Positions 35,202-43,590 of a DNA stretch of 64,000 bases are shown piece after piece. The first letter of the stretch is position 1; every line of letters begins with the position of its first letter. A program made the translations under genes and the position numbers. The stretch lies in the NCBI GenBank assembly GCA_003586115.2, contig QVOM02000001.1, positions 18,641,723 to 18,705,722 on the forward strand. The letters are read 5' to 3'. The notes beneath the pieces were generated by a model, which made no database searches, was not told the DNA's origin, and was given only the letters and a program-made list of their open reading frames with translations. This stretch comes from Salvator merianae. Taxonomy: Eukaryota; Chordata; Lepidosauria; Squamata; Teiidae.

Positions 35202-36040
35202 AAGGCATGTTTGAGGTAAGGAAGAATAATTATTTTTGTTGGTTTTAGTAGTTATGCTGCTACAAGTTGAGTACTTGGTAATGTAGTTTCAAAAATACCA
35301 ATTTTGCTGAAAGATTTTATATAAGTAATCTGTTCCTGCAGCATGTTTTGGCTCATTTGAATAGGGTTTTTACATAGCTCTTTTTTGTGCAATGATTTTG
35401 TTGCTGTTATGCTTGAGGTCTTGGTTCATGTGGGTGGCTTTTTTATAGACTTGAGTTTTCCACCGCTTAATCTGCTCATGAGGATATCTGGGAAGGATAA
35501 CCTGTTGTTTTTTTAATTCTTCTTTTGTGAATTTCGCTCCACTGAATATGGTATTGACAGTCAAGTATCATCAATGTAACGGATGCATATTTTCAGTTTA
35601 ATAAGTGGGAGAGCTGTTGCTTCCAGTCATTGCATTACTGCTTCTGCTGTGAACACTAAAATTGGGGTTCCTTTGAAAATATGTGGTGAGACATAAGTCT
35701 TTCAGTTTCATAAGGTTGGAAATCTTGATTTTTGTGGGTTTTTTAAGTTGGTTGTGCGGTGTAGAAGTGTCTGTATTGTTTCTTTTGCTGGTTGTTGATC
35801 AATGGTTGTGAACAGAGCAGTGGTGTCAAATGAAACCGTGCTTTCATCTTTGATGTGTATGTTTTTTATTTGTTTGAGACATTGTAGTGGTGAATTGATG
35901 GAGAATTCACAGTCTTCTGTCAGATTGTAGAATTCAAAGACATAGCCATGTGACTCTGGATCAGTATAGCAAGGACTGTACTAGCACCTTGGAGACTAAC
36001 AAAGAAAAAGAAGTTGGTAGCATGAGCTTTTGTAGACTAA
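35202..36040 (-). pseudogene. Penelope-like element, reverse transcriptase part (broken)
   Basis: On the minus strand the segment encodes IKDESTVSFDTTALFT near 35805-35855, a match to the RT motif A of Penelope-like elements (VSFDV-x-x-LFT), and RYIDDT near 35565-35584, matching the catalytic YxDD motif, followed at once by a stop codon. Further on come FSGAKFTKEELKKQQVILP and THMNQDLKHNSN, the H-rich linker typical of these elements. The distance between motifs A and C (about 240 bases) is short, so part of the RT is deleted. The upstream end (35965-36040) holds CTTGGAGACTAACAAAG and AGCATGAGCTTTTGTAGAC, the usual terminal repeat text. Confidence 0.8.
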
Positions 36041-36431
36041 GGGCCAGTTCACACTTGCTAGCATAGTGCGTCTGCATTTCATGGAGGCCTAAGTAATCAG
36101 GAGGATCTGTAGACACTCCCAATCGCTACTAGCTGTGGTCCACAAAATTGTAGTCCACAGTTGTACTTACATCCTAGTGTGAACACTGCAGGCTGTGGCA
36201 TGACTGCTGCTGCGCAGTCATGTGCTGCGTCTCCAGTCATCATGGCAGCAACCAGATGTTTCCAAGGCCGCTGTCATGGTGGGTGGTCAGGCATTCACAC
36301 TGTGAATGCTAAAAGCCCATTTCCTCGCTGTTCCAGTCCTTGCATTGTGGATGGCCTCTGCACCACAGGGGCTGTCCCACCTTAGAATGTTCAGATTCAA
36401 ACATTCTAAGCTGGAAAGTCCTAAAAGGCCC
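36041..36431. mobile_element. GGGCC-TIR MITE, type A1, with TAA target duplication
   Basis: Starts GGGCCAGTTCACACTTGC and ends CCTAAAAGGCCC. TAA lies directly on both sides (36038-36040 and 36432-36434). The flanks join as GTAGAC-TAA-GCCTACTTCTG, restoring the terminal-repeat sequence of the Penelope-like element. This is the best evidence in the window for the insertion specificity of the family. Confidence 0.8.
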
Positions 36432-36520
36432 TAAGCCTACTTCTGTCAGGTGTTTGAATTTGTTAATTCCTTAACTAAGTTCTAGGTATGTGTTTCTGGT
36501 AATGAAACGATTGGGTGTCC
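36432..36520 (-). mobile_element. Penelope-like element, terminal repeat remnant
   Basis: GCCTACTTCTGTCAGG continues the terminal repeat text interrupted at 36040. The right limit is uncertain. Confidence 0.4.
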
Positions 36521-38293
36521 ATTGTCACTAGAACTAGAGGACAGTTGGTTCGTTGCTTCTGCTATGATGCAGCTGTCTAATCCTGAGATATGGATATTCA
36601 CTACTATGTTTAGAACTGGTTTTTCAGGCTTCAACTGGACTGCACAAAACAGTGCAGAACCTCTCCCCCACCTGATCTGTATTTAGTTGCTGGCCATGTC
36701 TGTTGGGTTCCCATCACTCCCTGCTCAGGAATTGCTAACACATTGCATTCTGCTTTTAATTGTGACTTACCATGGTTACTGGTCATTTGGACTTGGCTTT
36801 GCTTCTGAGCAAAAATTGATTACCCTGTATAGGAAGGAATAGCATCATTTCATCTTTGACTTGTCTGAAAAGATGGTTGGAATTTGTACTCCCATAAATA
36901 AAAAAGTTCCTGTGTAAATGAGTGGGGTGGGGTTGAGGGCTACTATATGTACATTCCAAAATATGGGAACTTAGGTGAAAGAGGGATTTTTCCTCAAAAG
37001 AATTAATGTGAATTTGCAAAAGGTGTGTGTGTGTGTAAGGTTGAACAGAACAATATTTACATTACTTTAAAGATACAAAGTAAGGGATTTCATACTTTAA
37101 ATATCAGGGGAATAACAGCAGGTTAAGTTTCAGGAGCACAAGAACCTGGAAATGTAAGTAAAAGAAGGATCACAAAATAGTACCTTATTTCACCAGTTGT
37201 GTTAATCTAATACACGGAGACAATGTATATTGACAGCAATCTGTATATTATTCAATAGACATAAATAAATACTCATTATTTCAAGGAAACTGGAAAGACC
37301 TTCTCTTCTTCAGAGGGCGATAACTGCCCTAAACATGTTTACACTTTCCTGGTGTGAGCAACCACCAGTTAGTTCATTGGCCTGTATCTTTGGAGATAAA
37401 ACAGAGCCCACTTGGGAAAAGGAAGCGTTTAGTAGGAAGCACACGGAAAGCTACGTCAAGCCAAGTCAGGTCATGGTTCAGTGACTCTCTAGTGTTTCAG
37501 ACTGATGCCTTTCCAATCCTGTGCAGAAATGTTGAGGACTGAATTTAGGAGCTTCTGAGTGAGGAGCATGAACTTGTGAACTGCAGCACTTTCCTTAAGG
37601 ATCTTCACTTTCTTAGAACTTGGTCTGTGGTTCAACACTGGTGCTTCTGGGCAGTTACACAGTATCATCATTCTTAGCTGCATGCTTAATCTGCTCAATG
37701 GGCAGATAATCCTTTTCCTTTGCAGTGCACCCTGCTAAGGAATTGCTAGCAGCTTTTAAGTCACATGTCTACAACAATGGTTTCATGCATGGTTGAAGGG
37801 GTAGATGGCATAATTAGGGCTTGGTATACCCTGTAGCTGTCTTTGCCCATGGGTTTCTCGGCAGATGGCTAGTTATTTTACCTCTGGCATTACACACCCT
37901 CAATTGCAGAGAAAGACTTTGTTTAATTGGAAGCTGATGACTTTCACTAAAGAGGCTGAGGAGCATTTGCGGTGCTGACAGTTGTGGTCTGGCGAAATGG
38001 AATGACAGCAGCCAGGCCTTGTAGGAAGGCAGCTGTAAACTGCCAATGGGAAAGTAATGAATGACTTTTCCATTTCCCATTGATTCGACAGGGACGTATG
38101 TCGCATGGTAACGACCCACATTAGGGGATGGCGGGAGTTGGATTGATTGTCCCTGCGTGGCACCCACAGTTGGAGACAATATCTCCTACAGCCTTTTGAT
38201 TTCCAAGCCGTTTTGATCTGTGGCTTCATCCTAATTTGATCCAGCTTTCTGCTGAGTAAGTGTATCTAGAACTGCAACGTGTCTCGGCAGACA

Positions 38294-38692
38294 ATGGCTG
38301 CATCTACGTGGGTGGAAGGTGAACCCTTCTGGGACCTTCCAGGGTATGATGTCCAAATTCATCTGCCCCTGAAGCTCCACAGCTGGCTCCAAGATGACTG
38401 TCCTGTAAGCCATGCATACTTGGTAGGTTGTGGCAGCAGAAGCTACCCCATGTGGAACCACAGTGGGCGAAGCAGCAACTCACCAAGTGTCATTTCTACC
38501 TGGACACATGGCAGGAAAAATGGCCAGAAGCCAGCCATTTTTCGTCTGTCGGACATTTTGCTGGCACGGGAACCTTGCCGCTGCAAGAGGTGTTTCAGGA
38601 GCTGTGGCAAGGCCGTTGCTATGTACCTTGGATAGCTCCTGCCTCCAAGGTAGCACCTATGCCTCCCATCCCAGCCATGTATGGATGCCTTT
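38294..38692. mobile_element. Possible MITE with GGCTGCATC-type ends
   Basis: The left end TGGCTGCATCTACGTGGGTGG and the right end CCAGCCATGTATGGATGCC are imperfect inverted repeats. The interior is GC-richer than the flanks and has no coding signal I trust. Confidence 0.4.
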
Positions 38693-39069
38693 GTATGTCA
38701 GAACAATTGCTAGAAACTAGATGTATAATGAAAACTTTCCAAGAAACATGATATCAATTCCTTAGACTCTTGACTGAGATCCATGCAGAAGCAGAGGTTA
38801 ATATACTGTAAGATGAGTACAAATGAGACTCTGTAATGGATACACATGTGTGAGAAGAAAGCAAAAAATAGAGAAGAAAAGAAAAATGAAGTTCCAATTG
38901 TATCATTAAAAGCCAATGTATATTATTCCAGAGGATCTTAATTTTGTCTGACCAGCACCAAGTATTGCTCCAGTTTTCTAAGCCAGTCATAGTCACAAAA
39001 TGCAACATTTCTCAGATATTTCTTTATTCATATTCCTAAGTTTGTATGATTGTAGAGAGATTATATAAA

Positions 39070-39168
39070 AAGGATCAGCAAAGTGTATTGGCTAGAACTA
39101 GGAGTTCCTGAGTTCAAAACCCCACTTAGCCATGAAAGCTCACTGGATGATTTTTGGCCAGTGCCTGT
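39070..39168 (+). mobile_element. Squamate-type SINE-like repeat, left part
   Basis: TTGGCTAGAACTAGGAGTTCC, GAGTTCAAAACCCCACTTAGCC and TTTTTGGCCAGTG follow the common 'gttcgaatccccactctgccatggaagc' repeat. It is interrupted by the MITE at 39169 and resumes at 39704. An uninterrupted relative is at 51500-51675. Confidence 0.6.
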
Positions 39169-39703
39169 GGCCCCTTTCTGCACTCCCCCCAATTCCATGG
39201 TAGGGTGGGATGCCCTGTCATGGAAAAAGCAATGCGCCCCATGTGAGGCTGGGTTGCTGCTGGAGCAGGACAGGGTTGTCCATGTTCAATCTGTGCCTGG
39301 CTGCTGTCTCCAAAGAGCCCTCATAGGCAGCACCAAGGCTCTGAGTTCGCAGCTTTCAGAGTTTCCAGCCGGGTCATTTTCAGAGTGGACCCACTTCTGG
39401 CAGTTTTCTTGGAGCACCACCAAAAATGGTCCCCCGTGGTATACTGGACCATGAGGCCGTGCCTTCAACACAACTTTCTGATCCAGTATACTGGCTCTGA
39501 GCTGGTTGTAGACCTCCTTGTTGAGATCTACAGCTAAACTGGGCTAGGACACCATTCTGATCATCTTAGCCCAGTCCACAGGTCATCCAATATGGATGAA
39601 GCTGATTGGGGAGGTGAGGCCTGCCATAGTCCTTGCTAGTATGCAGACAGCAGGCCCTTGTTCTGGGATTTATCCTGGAATAATGCATAATGTGGGAAGG
39701 GCC
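39169..39703. mobile_element. GGGCC-type MITE, mixed A4/A3 interior
   Basis: The ends GGCCCCTTTCTGCACT and AATGTGGGAAGGGCC are imperfect inverted repeats. The left interior is A4-like (ACCACCAAAAATGGTCC), while the last about 80 bases (GTATGCAGACAGCAGGCCC, TTATCCTGGAATAATGC) are A3-like, so it is a mosaic or nested copy. Confidence 0.55.
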
Positions 39704-39830
39704 AGCCTCTCAGCGTAGTCTACCTCACCAGGTTCTTGTGAGCATAAAATGGAACACAGGGGGAATAGTATATACTACCTTTGGCTCTCTGGAGAAAAGT
39801 AGGATAGAAATGCTGCAAATAAATAATAAA
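39704..39830 (+). mobile_element. Squamate-type SINE-like repeat, right part
   Basis: CTCTCAGCGTAGTCTACCTCACC, TTCTTGTGAGCATAAAATGG and an AAATAAATAATAAATAAA tail complete the repeat split by the MITE. Confidence 0.6.
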
Positions 39831-40799
39831 TAAACTCAAATTTGAACAGTAAGATTACACTCTTCTGCTACCATAACCCATTATGCATATTATGGACTGT
39901 ATAATATCATTGCTGTTATTTTTGAAGCTTCATAATTTTATGCACATGGTGTGGCATATAGCTAAAGACAAACCCCTGGCCTATGGATTTTGCTGTTTAG
40001 AATTCTGTGTGAGATAACTACAGAAGAAAAAGAAAGTAAGGAGAAGAGTGTAGCAATAGTAAAATATGAATAGGATAAGGTTTATTTTTATATATGCCAG
40101 GCATAAAGTAATGGTTAGCCTGGATAGCAGCTCCACAATTAGTGGCATTTTTTTGAGCTAGGAAAAGGAGTAAACTGGTTGTCAGTTCAGTCCAAATACT
40201 AACTAAAGACACTCAGTTAATATGCAAAGACAGCCCCATGCTTCATGCTCACAAGTACGTTATACAGATCCATATAATGTTTGCAAATGTGCTTAACTTG
40301 CATTTAAACTGCTCAATTGATATGGATTACTTTGAGTTTAATTTTGGATAGTTCCAGGATGAGGAATATTTGGGTCTAGAGGACAATATAAGGTCCAACA
40401 CCAGTGGCAGAGTATATCCTATGGAGGTGTCTGTTCTCTCGTGGTCAAGAGAACTAGATATCAGTAGGATTACTTTGGCAATGCAAACGGTGACATCTAT
40501 TTATAATCTTATCACTATTTTATTTTGAATGCCTTCCTCTCTCTTGCTTTAAGGACCCACAACATTCGTCATTGTTTTTAGACTTCAGCCTGAGTGATGG
40601 TAACCTGCCCAACTTTACTCAGAATGCTTTGTCACTGAGCAGATGTTTGAACCAGGATCTCCCATGTCCAAGCACAGCATTCTGGTGGCAGTTCCCTGCC
40701 TCCAAAGATTGTGGGCACTCTGGATGCTTTGTGGAACAGTAATAATTCCAGGCTAATTTGGAGGTGGACACTGAAAGTTCAACCCAGATGAACTTCTCA

Positions 40800-40912
40800 T
40801 TTGTAGCAGTTTTGGGGCTGTTGTGCCATGTTCCATAGTTATTCTGAGAACCTTCTGAGGTTCTCAGAAGAACTATGGAACATGCCACAACAGCCCTAAA
40901 ACTGCTACAAAC
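40800..40912. repeat. Long near-perfect inverted repeat (hairpin)
   Basis: Left arm TTTGTAGCAGTTTTGGGGC, then TGTTGTGCCATGTTCCATAG to GAGAACCTTC. The right arm GAGGTTCTCAGAAGAACTATG to CTGCTACAAA is its reverse complement, with about four mismatches or one-base shifts over some 55 positions and almost no loop. It does not match the other MITE families listed. Confidence 0.85.
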
Positions 40913-41805
40913 TGGCAGATTGAACCTGGCTCTGAAAGCCTACATTCTGCCAGATGAACTTGCAACATCAGTCTGTTACATTGGAATTTAGATGAGGAAA
41001 GAAGTAGAAGCTGTAGCTAGAGGAAAGAAAATACAACTATTCTAGTTATACTTGCTTAGCATTGGATACTGACTTCGTTACAGGTGCAACAAGGGAACAG
41101 AGAGCTATGCCAGAGGCATGATGGGTTTCGAGGAAGGGCTGGAAAGAGATAGGTGAGCTGCCATCCCACAGGTAGGATGGGAGGCAATACCAAGCAAAGA
41201 GGGCAAGAAATTAGGAAAACCAGATTGTTTTGAAGATGCATGAGACCCCTGGATAAGCAAAGGGCATCTGTCAGGGTGTAAAGGCAGAACAAAGCCACAG
41301 AAGGCTTTTGAAGCAAAGCTAGGGCATCACCACTAGATCCAACCTGTTGGCAGACAACAAGCTGATGGACTTAATTCAGGAGCGACATCTCATGGACAAA
41401 GCAATGAAAGAGGGGAATTATCTCAACAAAGATTGTGTTAGGAGGACTAGAAAGAGACTGGAAGACTCGCAATACATAGTTTTTAGTGGACAAGATGAGG
41501 AATGACCACTAGAGCACCGAATGCCATTCCCATTGTTGAGGCAGAGATGCTGTATTTTTACAGGAAAGGGAGAAACAACACAAATAAGTAGTGAAAGACA
41601 TGTGGAGAGCAAAAGGTGAGAAGAGTCAAAATTAAACACACGCTGTGGAATAGAAAGTGATGAGCCTCGTTTTCAAACTTGTAGTAACTTTGCCCATTGG
41701 TCTGTTGCTATTCCCTTACAGTGCAAAACCTTCCTACATTCAGGCACAGGGCTCTCTTTTCTTTACCTGCGCCGCAATTTCAATTCTACTTCCTTCTTTT
41801 TACAG

Positions 41806-42134
41806 GTCTGATTATCCACGAAGGCTCCTCAGTGTATCGAATATTCAAGCGCTGGCAGGCAGTGAACCAACAATGGAAGGTGCTGAACTATGATAAAGCC
41901 AAGGACCTGGGGGAACCAGCTGGCGGGAGCACAAAGCCTGGAGGGCGGAATTCACGGACGAACCCCTCCTCAGGGAATGAGAGGACCTCCCAGCGGGGCC
42001 AGCGTGTTAGGACTATTTTGAACCATCACTGTGGTTATACAATTCTGCACATTCTCAGCCATCTGCGGCCTAATGAACATCGTGGGGGCTCCAGTTCCAG
42101 CCGTGAGGTTGTCATGAGGGTGACGACTGTATAA
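41806..42134 (+). CDS. MARCHF9: MARCHF9 last coding exon (end of TM2, cytosolic tail, stop)
   Basis: After a TTTTTACAG acceptor the exon completes the split glycine codon and reads LIIHEGSSVYRIFKRWQAV, then 89 further residues to a TAA stop at 42132-42134. It holds the end of the second membrane helix, a basic juxtamembrane stretch (RIFKRWQAVNQQWKVLNYDK), a low-complexity linker rich in G, S, N and R, a more hydrophobic patch (GYTILHILSHLRP), and the terminus SREVVMRVTTV. The REVVMRVTTV ending and the CGYTILH patch are, from memory, characteristic of MARCHF9 rather than MARCHF4 or MARCHF11. The final TTV fits a class I PDZ-binding motif; this is inference. The linker looks diverged relative to the mammalian protein, while the regions around it are conserved. 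Intron 3 before this exon is 15,970 bases. Confidence 0.95.
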
Positions 42135-42688
42135 TAACAGCCTATGGAGCCTTTACCAGGAGGGGAGAGGCTCCACAACTCCTGTGGAAGGAAGAAGCTT
42201 CCTCACAGGCTCCATTATGAGCCTTTATGGGGTAGGCCACATGCTGTACACTGTTCATAGCAGAAGGTAACTGGTTCTCTGGTGTTTGCAGGAACCTACC
42301 CACCTCTTCCTCGTCCTGTGTGGGGAGTGCCTCAAGTTGGCTGCACCTTCCTGCCCTCCCATCAATGTGAATTTTTTTCTCTCTCCATTCAGGCCTGAGG
42401 TGAAAGGAGAGATTCTTCCCTTCCAGCTTCCCTTGTTATGACTCAACTCCTTGGAAGTATGGTGGGATTTTATTTATTTAATTTTTTAAAAAAAGAAAAA
42501 ACAACCCTTGCCTGGTTTCTTCTGGATGAGCTTTGGCGCCAACTAATCCAGATATTTGAAAACATTTTTACCTCATCTTTGAAAGGAAATCCTGCCAGAA
42601 GACCCTCACCCTTCCACTCCATTCCACTGGTTTCTCTCTGTCCAGGAAACACCGCCCAGAGAAGTTGCTCTGAACTTTTTACCCATCC

Positions 42689-42717
42689 AAAAAAAAAAAA
42701 AAAAGAAAGAAAAAAAG
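42689..42717. repeat. A-rich run
   Basis: About 15 A residues, then an AAAGAAAGAAAAAAA stretch, just before the proposed MARCHF9 polyadenylation signal. Confidence 0.9.
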
Positions 42718-42721
42718 GTGC

Positions 42722-42727
42722 AATAAA
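42722..42727 (+). promoter_or_regulatory. Candidate polyadenylation signal AATAAA
   Basis: A canonical AATAAA hexamer lies 588 bases after the MARCHF9 stop. A genomic A-run just upstream (42689-42717) could cause internal priming in oligo-dT data, so end mapping here needs care. Confidence 0.45.
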
Positions 42728-43277
42728 CATGTTTCTTAAAGCAAAATGGAATCTCGCAATAAGATACCTGTACATTTCACATTTAAGTTGATGCATGAAA
42801 ATCTATCTCTCCTTCTCTCTCTCTTTTCCTTTTCTATCCCTTTCCTATCTTCCTTTTCACCCGACATGGAAGGATAAAGAATTGTTTATATACAAACAGG
42901 TGTCCTCCAGGTGCGTTTTGCGCTTCCAGTAACGTGGGAGTTTATATGATACATTATCCAGTGGTATAAAGTTGAGTGTTAAATTGGGGTGGGGGGTGAC
43001 CCAAGTTAGGTTTGAAGGCCACTTATGGGACAGAAGACACTAAGTGTGTGGTTATATTTACCCTATTGTCATGGAGGTCTTGTTGTGGGGAAAGAACAGT
43101 ATATAATAGTCACATTGCATCACTTGCTGCTTTCATAGTGTTCATATGAGTGGTTTTCAGACTGGTCGTTTGGAGGATGACCTGAACAAAAACTCCCAGC
43201 ATTTCTTACCTGCCCCACTGGCAGAGTATAGTGTTCATGTCCAGCCATCTGTTTTTGCATAAATTCCACTCAGCTTG

Positions 43278-43319
43278 TGTGCAAGAGTCCAAGTTTCTTG
43301 TGCAAGAGTCCAAGTTTCT
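43278..43319. repeat. Tandem duplication, 21-base unit
   Basis: TGTGCAAGAGTCCAAGTTTC occurs twice back to back with a period of 21 and no mismatch. It looks like a recent slippage or duplication event. Confidence 0.9.
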
Positions 43320-43470
43320 GGGTCTAAGTATCTTCTTCACTCAAGTCTCACAGCATTTCTTAACATAAGTCTGGCAAACTGTGGGGGGTGGGGGGGCTTC
43401 TAGGATTTCAGATCAAGTCTCTGTGCCATGTACTTGTCGGATAAGCATGACACAGGTCCTCCAACAGAAG

Positions 43471-43590
43471 TGGGGAACCTGCAGTCCTCCAGATGTACTT
43501 ATTTTCAATTCCTTTTAGTTACAGGGAATAAGGCCAGTGACCAGGGATGATGAAAACCGGTGATTAACAACGTCTGGAGGACAATAGGCT
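43471..43590. repeat. Palindromic dispersed repeat (CCTCCAGATGT type)
   Basis: GGGGAACCTGCAGTCCTCCAG at the left and CGTCTGGAGGACAATAGGCT at the right are inverted repeats. The centre includes GGCCAGTGACCAGGGATGATG. This matches a very common squamate palindromic repeat known to me only from memory. Confidence 0.5.

Larger units (their letters stand above)
25836..41805 (+). other. MARCHF9: MARCHF9 intron 3
   Basis: A 16 kb intron with a GTGAGA donor and TTTTTACAG acceptor. It carries a sense LINE tail (26600-27345), a MITE cluster (30502-35201), an antisense Penelope-like element (34369-about 36520), a MITE-split SINE (39070-39830) and a long hairpin (40800-40912). Stretches 28090-29580, 29720-30500, 36520-38290 and 39840-40790 hold nothing I can identify beyond AT-rich sequence. 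Confidence 0.85.
42135..42745 (+). other. MARCHF9: MARCHF9 3' UTR (proposed)
   Basis: Non-coding sequence directly after the stop codon, extending to the first convincing polyadenylation signal at 42722. It includes a short purine-rich stretch around 42175-42230 and an A-rich run from about 42689 to 42717. I place the end about 20 bases after AATAAA. A longer UTR using later signals cannot be excluded without transcript data. Confidence 0.5.

Noticed and set aside
41697..41805. Upstream extension of the last MARCHF9 exon
   Set aside because: The frame is open to the left, but a pyrimidine tract with CAG at 41803-41805 and exact phase match with exon 3 show that the exon starts at 41806.
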